Program-made: the position numbers and the translations under genes | DNA from: Bromus sterilis | Lineage: Eukaryota > Streptophyta > Magnoliopsida > Poales > Poaceae | Assembly (NCBI GenBank): GCA_950022295.1 | Contig: OX465598.1 | Span: 169,898,001 to 169,962,000, forward strand | DNA: 64,000 nucleotides | Direction: 5' to 3' | Notes under the pieces: generated by a model | Told to the model about the DNA's origin: nothing | Database searches by the model: none | The model's input: the letters and a program-made list of their open reading frames with translations, nothing else | Part shown: positions 32,922 to 45,179 of the stretch, piece by piece | How the letters are laid out: each line of letters opens with the position of its first letter | How positions within the stretch are numbered: the first letter of the stretch is position 1

Positions 32922-34053
32922 TGCTCCCTCCCCCGTGCCTCAAAGAGTTTCCACCCCACCAGCCGCTGATGTGACTCGCTCCCTAGCTGCTGATGTGCCT
33001 CGCTCCCAAGCTCCACATAACCCCCCTCACCCGGAAGCCAATGCATCTCATCACTCCAACCAATCTAGCTCAAGGACTCGCGACTCTCGTGATTTTTCTC
33101 TCGCAAGATCAGTTCAAGAATCTGAAGAAAATGTTTCCCAGCCAGAGGCCCGTGAAGACGATGACCAAGTTGAAATTATAAATCCTTCACAACAATTGGC
33201 TCTAACAGTTGCTCAGGCTGCTGACCCTTCTCAAATTGCTCCATCTGCTCGCCATCAAAGGCCTCGCACTCACTGCCGTCCCAGCCAGGACACCCAACTT
33301 GACTCAAATTATCCAAGAGAAAAATTTCCAATTTTGAAGGGTGCTGGTTGTTCGTTGCACCATGGACTGGAATTCAGTCTTGCACATCATCAGACGAAGC
33401 ACATATTCTTCAGAACCAGTCTATATGCTTCGCCCCGCACTATAGACGATCTTCGCTTTTGGACAGCAGAGCAACAAGTCTTGTACACCAAAGTCTACTG
33501 CCAGAAGGGTGTGCTGTTCCACCACCGCTATCTTGATCTGCGAAGCTTATCAACTGCAACTTGCTTCCAGAGCATCGCCGAAACCATTGAGTCTCAGAAT
33601 TTGACCAGGTTATTTGCCTTGAGCACTCCCTTCAATTCTGAGCTCATTAAGAAATTCTATGCCGCACTCCATGTTTTCGGCGATGCCAATGTGCCTAGTT
33701 CATGGATTCTCGAATGGATGATACAAGGAAAAATCTTCAAAATGTCTTTAGAAGAATTCATGGAAATTGTAAACATTCCAAGGCACACTGGAGAGCTTGA
33801 GAAAATTCACATGGAACCTGATGTAACCGAAGCTCAATTTGCATCTTTGCTTGACACTGAAATCACCGCAGATTACATTCCTGAAAACATTCACCCAAAG
33901 CACTTGATTTACATTTCCAAAACTTGGTTCTACATCTTGTGAAACTCTTTGATTCCATTGAGTACTCCTTCGGAGGAATCGAATATTTATCCAGAAGTTA
34001 GGCACGCCATCATGAAGCTCACAGATGGAATGGTATTTTATTTTGAAGACTGC
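32922..34053 (+). pseudogene. Old copia aORF, third segment with the C-terminal domain
   Basis: Open from the insertion border to a stop at 33940-33942, then continuing degraded to 34053. It opens with a Pro/Ala/Ser-rich part and an acidic stretch, then the conserved block LRFWTAEQQVLYTKVYCQ, ELIKKFYAALHVFG and SSWILEWM, matching the younger aORF C-terminal domain with moderate divergence. A frameshift around 33940 separates the last FDSIEYSFGG-like part. An Athila LTR starts at 34054 and cuts it. Confidence 0.75.
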
Positions 34054-35702
34054 TAATATCTCCCAAAAGTATCTATAATTTTTGCTTGCTCCATGCATGT
34101 TTTGTGTGATATTTCTATGATCTAGATACACTTTCATACAATTTTGATCATATTTGGACCAACTTATTAAGTCAGTGCACCACAGTGTCAGTTCCTATTT
34201 TCTGCTATTTTTCTATTTCAGGTTTCCCCCATATTAAAAGTGCTCAAAAAATTCGGGAAAATTCAGATAAAAAAATCATCGCATCGGAAGCTTCCAGAAT
34301 CACCTGGGTGGGGCCAGAGGGCCACCACCAGGGGTCCAAGCGCCCTGGTGGCGCGACCTAGGGCTTGGCCGCGCCAGGGGGCGCCTGGACACCTGGTGAC
34401 CCCCTGGCTGCCCCCTTCGCCTATATATTCTCCGTGACGTGAAACTTCCGGAGAGAGAACCCTTTTTAGTGATCTCGCCTCTGTCCCGCCGCCGCCGCCC
34501 TTTCAAGATCGGGGCGCAAGCAGACCTCTTCTCAGCACCCTGCCGGAGGGAGGATTGACCTCCAGGAGCTTCCCCTCCACCATGGACGCTTCCCGGATGA
34601 TCCATGAGTAGTCTACCTTGGACCATGGGTCCGTGATCAGTAGCTATGTGATGTTCTCCTCCCCTCTTTATTCTTCATGGTTTAGACCCCGTGAGCTGCC
34701 CTACATGATCGAGGCACATATGTAATTTTCTTCTGTTGCTATGCTAAGTTTGCTGGGATATGATGGATTATGAGACTATGTTCAGTTTGTGATTGAGTAA
34801 TATAATTGGTTGTTATGTTTAATATTTTTGTTCCTAAGTAATTCTTGCATGTTCTCCGTTGCTGTTTATTGCTTTTGCCAAGTAGTAGGTAGTGACTCCA
34901 AGAGGGAACGTTATGCTCCAATGTGGGTTCATGCCCCCTGATGACACTCTTGAGTGATAGAAACATGAGTCTAGGCGATGTGTTGTTGCCACAAGAGGGG
35001 AAATAACGGTGCTTGTAACCGTGGTTGCAAGGATTGTTTACTTTACGCAAAGTGCTTTTTAATGCAGTTGTCTGTTGCTTTGGGTTTACACTTTGGGTGG
35101 GGCTCGCAACTTAATATGAGCGAGATGTTCTGGATAGATATCTCAAGGTGGATGATTAGTAGTACATGCAGTTGGATTTCGGTCTACTTATTTTGGCGTA
35201 CCTCCCATACTTTTGAGCCTCGTCCTTTCTTTGTAGCATATTTAGCATTGCGCTGTGTTTTAATCCTGTTAATTTCCCGGCTGTGATTTGTTTACCTCGC
35301 ATAGCAGTTTTATCGTCTTTTGGGAGAGAGACATCACTAGTGAACATCACGGGACCCAGGTCCATATTCTCATCACTGTTTACCCACTCTTTTATTTTCC
35401 TGCTTTTACTTTCTAGCTTCTATCACCTTTACCTTTTATCTCTTGCGTTTAACCCTTTGTGAACAGCAAGTCCGGAGAGATTGAAAACCTCTCTATACTC
35501 GTTGGGAGCAAAGTTATTTGTGTCGTGTGCACGTCCATGAGAAGAAAGTGATTATTTTCAGACGGCGCATCACTTGCCAAACCACCTACTTGTCATTATC
35601 GGAGTCCTACTGGAAACAAACATTGGTATCTTCACCGAGGGAAATTACGCTACGCTACATCTGAACCTTCCACTTGGGGTAACCAACGAGGAGAGAGTAG
35701 CA
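34054..35702 (+). repeat. 5' LTR of Athila element A
   Basis: Matches the solo LTR 13205-14848 throughout. The start is mutated to TAATATCTCCC instead of TGATACGTCCC. A TATATAT box lies at 34422-34428. The end is set at ...TAGCA by comparison with element B, 10 bases before the primer site. Length 1649 bp. Confidence 0.85.
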
Positions 35703-35712
35703 AGCAAATTTC

Positions 35713-35730
35713 TGGCGCCGTTGCCAGGGA
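35713..35730 (+). other. Primer binding site of Athila element A
   Basis: TGGCGCCGTTGCCAGGGA, one change from the tRNA-Asp complement seen at 52353. It is preceded by AAATTTC as in element B. Confidence 0.88.
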
Positions 35731-35862
35731 CTCCGAGTGCTAAGATAGGGGTGTTGCACACTACCTTTTATCTTTGCTTTTTAGTCTTGTTAGTTTACCT
35801 TTCAGTTTTTATATTTGTGTCCTATATCGAAAATCACAAAAAAAACTGCCACACTTGCTGCT

Positions 35863-36336
35863 ATGGGTTCCACTAAAAACACCAAGTTGTGTGTCTTCAC
35901 TAGTCACAACAACAAAGACTTTATCTTCACTCCTATTGCCACACCTGCTTTGCTAAACCTTGTTATGAGAGATTAATTCTCTGGTGCTGGAGATGCTGCT
36001 GCTTTACACTTGAATAATTTTGTTGAGCTATGTGATATGCAAAAGTATAAAGAAGTAGAAGGTGATGTTGTTAAGCTCAAGATTTTTTCCGTTCTCTTTG
36101 AGGGGAGAAGCTAAAATCTTGTTTCGATCTTTGCCTAGGAATAGCATAGATTCTTCGGATAAGTGCAAAGATGCTTTTATTGGGAAGTACTACCCACCTT
36201 CTAAAATTATCCAATTGAGGAGCAACATTATGAATTTTAAGCAATTGGATAATGAACACGTTGCCCAAGCTTGGGAACGAATGAAATCTCTTGTTAAGAA
36301 ATTTCCTACACATGGTTTGACTACTTGGATGGTTAT
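35863..36336 (+). pseudogene. Athila element A gag, N-terminal part
   Basis: ATG 35863 opens a Gag reading with ATPALLNLVMRD, then a stop, and further pieces in shifted frames: FVELCDMQKYKEVEGDVVKL, FPFSLRGEAKILFRSLPR and CKDAFIGKYYPPSKIIQLRS, which are the core of the retrotransposon-gag domain. The last part ends in AWERMKSLVKKFPTHG just before the array insertion. The five bases 36332-36336 (GTTAT) are the left target duplication. Gag would form the particle; this copy has at least one nonsense and two frame changes. Confidence 0.78.
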
Positions 36337-39300
36337 TGTAACAGCCCAGTTTTCACAAAAATTAAAATTTTTGTTTTCGGTGTGAATTGTTTGATTGTCT
36401 GATTTGTTTGCGGTGTTTGCATCCCCGATTTATCGATCGGCGATTATTTTCCCCCCATCTTATCTCGTACCGGACGGAGACGACCCTTGCCACCCTGACA
36501 CTCGACCTTTGCGACACCGGATTTCACCCGATCACCGTCGCGAAAACCGCATGGGACCAGCCGCAGCCAACGGAACGAAAACCCCGTTTAATAATTAAAC
36601 GGGATATTTTTATAGAGCGCCGGAAAGTGTTTTCGGAACGGTTCCAGCGCGAGGTGAACGCCACTGGATCGACGCGCTGATCGCGCAGTTCGAATTTTTA
36701 CCCGAATCGGAGGTCCCGCGGACCCCCGGCGGTCAGAAACGTGAGCACCGCGCGCGCGAGAGAAAAACCGGTGATGTTTTTGCAAACTGCCAGCCACCGG
36801 GGCTATATAAAGACCACCACAATCCCAACCCTTTCTAGGGTTTCCCAAGCACAAATTTGCAGCCACACCCCCAGTTTTTCCCCCATTTTCGTCCAGATCC
36901 AGTGGTTCGATCCGGACCGTCGGATCCAGATCAGACGCTCCAGATCGTGCCACGTCAGCGCCTGGCTCCTCTCGCTCCCTCCTCCCCTGCCCGTGGAAGC
37001 GCAGCACCCCACCGCCGCTCCCGCCGGCGTCCAGCAGCCGCCGCCCCCGGCTAGCCGGAGCCGCGCCCCTGCAGGTCGCCTCCCTTCTCCCCCCCCTCGA
37101 TCTCCTTCTCCTTCCTCTTTCCCCTGGTCTCTAACTCTCTCTCCCTCTCGTATGCTTGCGCCATGGACGCCTCAAGATGAAGCTCGCCGCCGCGCCGTGT
37201 TGGACCTCGCCGTGACTGCCCTTGCGCCTCGTAGCTCGTCGGATCCGCCGACCCAGCCATCCCCGCGCCCTTCCTTCAAACTCGCCCGCGCCGCCCGAGC
37301 ATAGCTGCCGCGCGCCATGGCCACAGGCACTCCGAGCTCCGCCGCCGAACGTCTCCGCCCTTCCCCGTCACCAGGTCCGGCCGCCGCCCCTAGCACGCCT
37401 CGCCTGCGGCCCTCCTCCAGCCGTCGGACCCCCTCGCCATGCCTCCCCGTCATTGCTCGCTGGAGGGAACCGCCAGGTTCGGCGCCGCGGCGTTCCGAGG
37501 TCGGGAATGGGAGGCCTCCCGATCCAGTCGCCCGCTCGCTCGCACGTGCGTGGACCGGCCAAGTGGGCCCGTCTGCCAGGCGCCAGCCCATCCGCCCCTC
37601 CCAGGCCAGTCTCCTCCAGACGGGCCGAGGCCCATAGTGGTGAGCGCCCCAACCCTTTTTTATTTTTTTTGTTTTTTTTTATCTGTTGGGCCAGTAGATT
37701 TCGGCCCATTTAGTTTTTTTTGCTGCTAGTTTTTTATTATTATTTAGGCAGATTGTATTAGTTTTTTTGCGGTAGCTATAACTTTTCACGGGTAGCTCCG
37801 ATGGAGACGCTTTCTACATGAAAGTTGCTCCGTTTTGCGTGTAGATTATTAAAATGTTGTTTGTTGCCATGTTTGACTTTTTTTACTTGTTGTTTACCTG
37901 CTCATTACAACTGCCTGCCACTATAAACTGTAAGTGCAATAACTTTTTAACCGTTGCTCCGATTAAAATGTTCTTTATATGTAACTTGACTTGAATTGCA
38001 TGTAGATTGTGTTTTTGCTGTTCTTGCTTGCTAATAAAAATAATAAAATATTGTTTAGGGAAAAACAGTACCAAATTCCATTTTTATCGTGGGGTCCGCA
38101 ATAGTTTGCCATGTATAGGTTTTAACCCCCACTTAAATTGACTAGCTTAGGTAGTTTATTTATGCTTCACCTCTTGCCATGTTTGTGTGCTATGCCATGC
38201 TTCTGTGCTTTTCCATGTTAATAACCTTTTCTCACCTTCTGTAGCTAAACAACTTTAACCATCTTAAAACGTGCGGTATCGTCGTGTGTGACGAGTACTC
38301 CACTTAACCTGTTAGGTGCGGTGTCTCGTGTTGCCTTCTTGTTGATGCTTGCTCGTGTTTGCCTCGTAGTAATAGATGCTTGTTCGTCGATTGCTTTCCA
38401 GTGTTTACCGTCTTGTGTGCTTCCGCGGATACCTTCGGAGACGATGCGAGCTTGCGGTCAACTACACCTTCGGAAGCCGACTTATCAACAGGCAAGGACT
38501 ATACATTACTTATGATCCATTCTATTTCAACAAGCGGTTTGGATGCTAGTCTAGGTTAGGTTCGATGTTTGATCCTACCACATGTTTACAGCCTCTTTCA
38601 AACCGATACAGCCATGTCCCCTCCCAGCAAACCTTGTACTGCTATGTTACTATTGCTCGTTGCTCAGCCCCTGCTTAGTATGCATGCTTAGGATGCTACG
38701 ATGTTACCCTGTTACTCTTTGGGTTGGGATATCACATTATTATATTGTTGTTGATGATATTGATTATTATAATGTTGACTATATTCGACGAAGGATGGAA
38801 GGTCTAGGCTATCCTGCCCCAACGCTTTGTTCCATTCGAGTCACCTAGGACCCGAGTTCCGGGTATTGGTTTTGAGACTGAGCGTGCCTAACCGCGTGTG
38901 GGATTTTATGGGGTCCCCTTTTCTTACCTACCTAGCTTCAAACATTTCTAGTGGTGGCCCAAGCTGATTTACCATTTGAAACCGTGTGTGTGCTGGTCGG
39001 CCGCCAGTTGTTTACAAACCAATCTGGACCAGTGAGGACATAGTTCCCTTGTTGGCCCACTTTGTCCGGCTGAGAACCCGGTGTCCCATGTGTGATTAAC
39101 CGGCTATCCAAACCTGCGACAGACGGTTGAGACCAGATCGAGAGCGCGGCCGGCTCCTGAGATGGATGTCGACTCACCAGGGGCCACCCGAATTTGTTCG
39201 TTGTTAGTTAGAGGGACCTGTCGTTTCGGATCTCTTGGAACTAAATCATAAAATGGTTGCCTATGATGGGTAGAAACTGAGAGAGATGGGCATGCGTGCG

Positions 39301-40143
39301 GAGCCTTGTAATGGGCAGTTGGTACACCCCTGCAGGGTTAAATCTTTTCGAGAAGCCGTGTCCACGGTTATGGATGACTTGAGACCTACTCCTTGTTCAT
39401 AGACAACAACAATTGAGATAATCTTAATATAACTTGATCAACGTGTGTGTGTGCCTTGACTGCTTCTTCTTCGTCGGGACGCGAAGAGGAGGACAAGGAT
39501 AGGATAGGTGTTATTCTTGCGTAAGTAGTTGATAGCAAGACTTGTTGGAGGCGATTCCTCATCGAATGCTTGGCTTCTTATCTTACTCTTTAGATCGTTA
39601 GCCACTTCATAAATGCTAGTGCGGCAGCAACCTCACCACTTACCACATCCTTACCGTAAACTACTAGTTGTCCTAGAATGACGAGTGATGAAGTCCTTGC
39701 TGGGTCAGATGACCACTACAGTTGGATGCTGAGTACCTCTGTACTCATGATACTACCCCCAAACTCTTTTCAGGGTTCTCGATCGACAACAGGTATGGTG
39801 ATCGTTGTTTCACGTGGAGACTCGACGACGACTAGTTAGGCGGATCCCGGCGGAGGGCCTGGACCCGTGTGGTTATGGGATCGATGTTTTTCTTTTTGCC
39901 GGTAGGCATTTGATCGTAGTCTGTACTCAGACATATACCTTCCGCTGATGTATTGTATTTAAGGCAGTTGTATGTCGATTGTATGAGATGTTGTATCCTT
40001 GTATCTGTAATGTTGTGATATCATGTTGGAAATCCGGGGCATATGACTTCGTCATATATCGCGGTGGGACCGATATGTGCTTCGTCCCCGGATCTGGGTG
40101 GAAACACCTAGGTCTGGAACAGTACCGCATATCGGGCCTTACA
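36337..40143 (+). repeat. LTR1 of the long-LTR array
   Basis: 3807 bp. TATATAAAG near 36806, GC-rich leader block about 36990-37640, then T-rich sequence. By eye it differs from LTR2 and LTR3 more than these differ from each other: for example it lacks about 17 bases near 38318 (GTAACCGCTCTCGACG region) and has GCCACTGGATCG where the others read GCCACCGTCTCG. Confidence 0.92.
36583..36603. repeat. 21-base perfect palindrome in the long LTR
   Basis: Arms CCCGTTTAAT and ATTAAACGGG around a single A, about 245 bases into LTR1. It is conserved without change in LTR2 (40994-41014) and LTR3 (45425-45445), and lies upstream of the TATA box. The truncated solo LTR at 5647 has lost this part. Confidence 0.85.
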
Positions 40144-40748
40144 ACTTGGTATCAGAGCCTTACCGACCGTAGGATCCCTTCTCTGGCCGAAGTCGAGTCT
40201 AGACAAAAACTATTTTGTAGCTACTAAGTTAGTTATCAGAGAGTAGGATTCTTTTTACTTCTTACCCTTGCTCTGGTCAGGACAAGTGACGTAAGTGTTT
40301 TAATCTTATCTTACCCCCTTCAAACTCTAGGATCTCGAGTGTGTGGAGTTTCGGAATCGTTACAATGCCTTGCTTGCAGCGTATTGTCCCGATTCCGAGC
40401 TCAGGTGGGAAATCCTGAAGTACCTTTAGTTCTTCCAACTCTAGTTTGCATCTTGGTCAGCCGTTGCCATCCATCCTTTTGCTCAGTGTTTTCATGATTT
40501 GCGTCGAAAACACTATCCTTTGATCCGGTTATCGTAGTCGTTCCTCCTCTTGACACTGATGACTTCGTATTTTCGACGATGTCGTATCCCTGCGGAAATT
40601 TATCTCGACGGAAGTTCGACGTCGACATGGAGCAGAGTCCCTTGTTGGAGGTGTTGAAGATCGTCAACTCTCTTTTCTTTCCCCCTTCCCCCTCTCCCCC
40701 GGATCATCCCGGATCTCGGGACGAGATCCATTGTTGGTGGTGTTGTAT
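40144..40748 (+). other. Internal region 1 of the long-LTR array
   Basis: Starts ACTTGGTATCAGAGCC, with the primer site at 40147-40158, and ends GGTGGTGTTGTAT before LTR2. No gag, pol or zinc knuckle; the open stretches on either strand are short and of no recognisable family. No clear polypurine tract precedes LTR2, which is unusual. Confidence 0.85.
40147..40158 (+). other. Primer binding site 1, tRNA-iMet
   Basis: TGGTATCAGAGC, complement of the initiator tRNA 3' end, three bases behind LTR1. Its partner behind LTR2 is at 44578-44589, and LTR3 has none, as expected for the right end. Confidence 0.93.
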
Positions 40749-43700
40749 TGTAACAGCCCAGTTTTCACAAAAATTAAAAATTCCGTTTTCGGTGTGAATT
40801 GTTTGATTATCTGATTTGTTTGTGGTGTTTGCATCCCCGATTTATCGATCGGCGATTATTTTTACCCCTCTTATATCGTACCGGACGGAGACCGACCCTT
40901 GCTACCCTGACACTCGACCTTTGCGACACCGGGTTTCACCCGATCACCGTCACGAAAACCGCACGGGACAGCCGCAACCAACGGAATGAAAACCCCGTTT
41001 AATAATTAAACGGGATATTTTTATAGCGCGCCGGAAAGTGTTCTCGGAACGGTTCCAGCGCGAGGTGAACGCCACCGTCTCGACGCGCTGATCGCGCAGT
41101 TCGAAGTTTTACCCGAATCGGAGGTGCTGCGGACGCCCGGCGGTCAGAAACGTGATCACCGCGCGCGCGAGAGAAAAACCGGTGGTGTTTTTGCAAACTG
41201 CCAGCCACCGGGGCTATATAAAGACCACCACAATCCTACCCCTTTCTAGGGTTTCCCTAGCACAAATTTGCAGCCACACCCCTAGTTTTTCCCCCATTTT
41301 CGTCCAGATCCAGTGGTTCGATCCGGACCGTCGGATCCAGATCAGACGCTCCAGATCGCGCCACGTCAGCGCCTGGCTCCTCTCGCTCCCTCCTCCCCTG
41401 CCCGTGGAAGCGCAGCACCCCGCCGCCGCTCCCGCCGGCTTCTAGCAGCCGCCGCCGCCGTCTAGCCGAAGCCGCGCCCCCGCAGGTCGCCTCCCTTCTC
41501 CCCCCCCGTTCTCCTTCTCCTTCCTGCTTCCCCTGGTCTCTAACTCTCTCTCCCTCTCGTATGCTTGCGCCATGGACGCCTCAAGATGAAGCTCGCCGTC
41601 GCGCCGTGTTGGACCTCGCCGTGACTGCCCTTGCGCCTCGTAGCTCGTCGGATCCGCCGACCCAGCCGTCCCCGCGCCCTTCCTTCAACCTCGCCCGCGC
41701 CGCCCGAGCACAGCCGCCGCGCGCCATGGCCACTGGCACTCCGAGCTCCGCCGCCGAACGCCTCCGCCCTTCCCCGTCACCAGGTCCGGCCGCCGCCCCT
41801 AGCACGCCTCGCCTGCGGCCCTCCTCCAGCCGTCGGACCCCCCTCGCCGCGCCTCCCCTTCATTGCACGCCGTCGGGAACCGCCAGGTCTGGCGCCGCGG
41901 CGTTCCGAGGTCGGGAACGGGAGGCCTCCCGATCCAGTCGCCCACTCGCTTGCCCGTGCGTGGACCGGCCAAGTGGGCCGGCCTGCCAGGCGCTAGCCCA
42001 GCCGCCCCTCCCAGGCCAGTCTCCTCAAGACGGGCCGAGGCCCATAGTGGTGAGCGCCCCAGCCCTTTTTTTATTTGTTTTGTTTTGTTTTTTTCTCTGT
42101 TGAGCAGTAGATTTCGGCCCATTTAGTTTTTTTTGCTGCTAGTTTTTTTTATTATTTAGGCAGATTGTATTAGTTTTTTTGCGGTAGCTATAACTTTTCA
42201 CCGGTAGCTCCGATGGAGACGCTTTCTACATGAAAGTTTCTCCGTTTTGCGCGTAGATTATTAAAATGTTATTTGTTGTCATGTTTGACTTTCTTTACTT
42301 ATTGTTTACCTGCTAATTACAACTGCCTGCGACTCTAAACGGTAACTGCAATAACTTTTTAACCGTTGCTCCGATTACAATGTTCTTTATATGTAACTTG
42401 ACTAGAATTGCATGTAGGTTGTGTTTGTGCTGTTCTTTCTTGCTAATAAAAATAATAAAATATTTTTTAGGGCAAAAAAGTACCAAATTCCATTTTTATC
42501 GTGGGGTCCGCAATAGTTTGCCATGTATAGGTTTTAACCCCCACTTAAATTGACTAGATTAGGTAGTTTATTTATGCTTCACCTCTTGCCATGTTTGTGT
42601 TCTATGCCATGCTTCTGCGCTTTTCCATGTTAATAACCTTTGCTCACCTTCTGTAGCTAAACAACTTTAACCATCGTAAAACGTGCGGTATCGTCGTGTG
42701 TGACGAGTACTCCACTTAACCTGTTAGTAACCGCTCTCGACGGTAGGTGCGATGTCTCGTGTTGCCTTCTGTTTGATGCTTGCTTGTGTTTGCCTCGTAG
42801 TAATAGATGCTTGTTCCTTGATTGCTTTCAAGTGTTTACCATCTTGTGTGCTTCCGCGGATACCTTCGGAGATGATGCGAGCTTGCGATCAACTACACCT
42901 TCGGAACCCGACTTATCAACAGGCAAGGACTATACATTACTTATGATCCATTCTATTTCAACCAGCGGTTTGGATGCTAGTCTAGGTTAGGTTCGATGTT
43001 TGATCCTACCACATGTTTACAGCCTCTTTCAAACCGATACAGCCATGTCCCCTCCCAGCAAACCTTGTACTGCTATGTTACTATTGCTCGTTGCTCAGCC
43101 CCTGCTTAGTATGCATGATTAGGATGCTACGATGTTACCCTGTTACTCTTTGGGTTGGGATATCACATTATTATATTGTTGTTGATGATATTGATTATTA
43201 TAATGTTGACTATATTCGACGAAGGATGGAAGGTCTAGGCTATCCTGCCCGAACGCTTTGTTCCATTCGAGTCACCTAGGACCCGAGTTCCGGGTATTGG
43301 TTTTGAGACTGAGCGTGCCTAACCGCGTGTGGGATTTTATGGGGTCCCCTTTTCTTACCTACCTAGCTTCAAACATTTCTAGTGGTGGCCCAAGCTGATT
43401 TACCATTTGAAACCGTGTGTGTGCTGGTCGGCCGCCAGTTGTTTACAAACCAATCTGGACCAGTGAGGACATAGTTCCCTTGCTGGCCCACTTTGTTCGG
43501 CTGAGAACCCGGTGTCCCATGTGTGATTAACCGTCTATCCAAACCTGCGACAGACGGTTGAGACCAGATCGAGAGCGCGGCCGGCTCCTGAGATGGATGT
43601 CGACTCACCAGGGGCCACCCGGATTTGTTCGTTGTTAGTTAGAGGGACCTGTCGTTTCGGATCTCTTGGAACTAAATCATAAAATGGTTGCCTATGATGG

Positions 43701-44574
43701 GTAGAAACTGAGAGAGATGGGCATGCGTGCGGAGCCTTGTACTGGGCAGTTGGTACACCCCTGCAGGGTTAAATCTTTTCGAGAAGCCGTGTCCACGGTT
43801 ATGGATGACTTGAGACCTACTCCTTGTTCATAGACAACAACAATTGAGATAATCTTAATATAACTTGATCAACGTGTGTGTGTGCCTTGACTGCTTCTTC
43901 TTCGTCGGGACGCGAAGAGGAGGACAAGGATAGGATAGGTGTTATTCTTGCGTAAGTAGTTGATAGCAAGACTTGTTGGAGGCGATTCCTCATCGAATGC
44001 TTGGCTTCTTATCTTACTCTTTAGATCGTTAGCCACTTCATAAATGCTAGTGCGGCAGCAACCTCACCACTTACCACATCCTTACCGTAAACTACTAGTT
44101 GTCCTAGAATGACGAGTGATGAAGTCCTTGCTGGGTCAGATGACCACTACAGTTGGATGCTGAGTACCTCTGTACTCATGATACTACCCCCAAACTCTTT
44201 TCAGGGTTCTCGATCGACAACAGGTATGGTGATCGTTGTTTCACGTGGAGACTCGACGACGACTAGTTAGGCGGATCCCGGCGGAGGGCCTGGACCCGTG
44301 TGGTTATGGGATCGATGTTTTTCTCTTTGCTAGTAGGCTTTTGTTTGTAGTTTGTACTCAGACATGTACCTTCCGCTGTTGTATTGTATTTAAGGCAGTT
44401 GTATGCCGATTGTATTAGATGTTGTATCCTTGTATCTGTAATGTTGTGATATCATGTTGGAAATCCGGGGCATATGGTTGCGTCATATGTCACGGTGGGA
44501 CCGATATGTGCTTCGTCCCCGGATCTGGGTGGAAACACCTAGGTCTGGAACAGTACCGCATATCGGGCCTTACA
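40749..44574 (+). repeat. LTR2 of the long-LTR array
   Basis: 3826 bp, very similar to LTR3. TATATAAAG near 41216, GC-rich block 41395-42060 with a 180-codon open stretch at 41561-42103 that is also intact in LTR3 (45991-46533). A donor-like GTGAGC lies at 42050 at the GC-rich/T-rich border. Confidence 0.93.
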
Positions 44575-45179
44575 ACTTGGTATCAGAGCCTTACCGACCG
44601 TAGGATCCCTTCTCTGGCCGAAGTCGAGTCTAGACAAAAACTATTTTGTAGCTACTAAGTTAGTTATCGGAGAGTAGTATTCTTTTTACTTCTTACCCTT
44701 GCTCTGGTCAGGACAAGTGACGTAAGTGTTTTAATCTTATCTTACCCCCTTCAAACTCTAGGATCTCGAGTGTGTGGAGTTTCGGAATCGTTACAATGCC
44801 TTGCTTGCAGCGTATTGTCCCGATTCCGAGCTCAGGTGGGAAATCCTGTAGTACCTTTAGTTCTTCCAACTCTAGTTTGCATCTTGGTCAGCCGTTGCCA
44901 TCCATCCTTTTGCTTAGTGTTTTCATGATTTGCGTCAAAAACACTATCCTTTGATCCGGTTATCGTAGTCGTTCCTCCTCTTGACACTGATGACTTCGTA
45001 TTTTCAACGATGTCGTATCCCTGCGGAAATTTATCTCGACGGAAGTTCGACATCGACATGGAGCAGAGTCCCTTGTTGGTGGTGTTGAAGATCGTCAACT
45101 CTCTTTTCTTTCCCCCTTCCCCCTCTCCCCCGGATCGTCCTGGATCTCGGGACGAGATCCATTGTTGGTGGTGTTGTAT
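44575..45179 (+). other. Internal region 2 of the long-LTR array
   Basis: 605 bases with the same ends as internal region 1 and only a few substitutions. Primer site TGGTATCAGAGC at 44578-44589. No protein-coding content recognised. Confidence 0.85.
44578..44589 (+). other. Primer binding site 2, tRNA-iMet
   Basis: A second TGGTATCAGAGC with the same spacing behind LTR2, showing that the middle LTR is followed by a true 5' internal end. Confidence 0.93.

Larger units (their letters stand above)
4845..34053 (+). mobile_element. Old SIRE/Maximus-type copia element, broken into pieces by later insertions
   Basis: Visible segments in order are: integrase end and linker 4845-5646, RT to RNase H 9183-10614, post-pol spacer with promoter 10615-11685, and downstream ORF 11686-13204, 14854-15471 and 32922-34053. 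Each junction is an LTR boundary of an inserted element, and two are confirmed by target duplications. The same gene order is seen in the younger copia at 18605-32921, and the translated segments are clearly homologous but diverged, so this is an older relative of the same lineage. LTRs, gag and protease lie off the left side. It is the oldest layer in the window. Confidence 0.85.
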
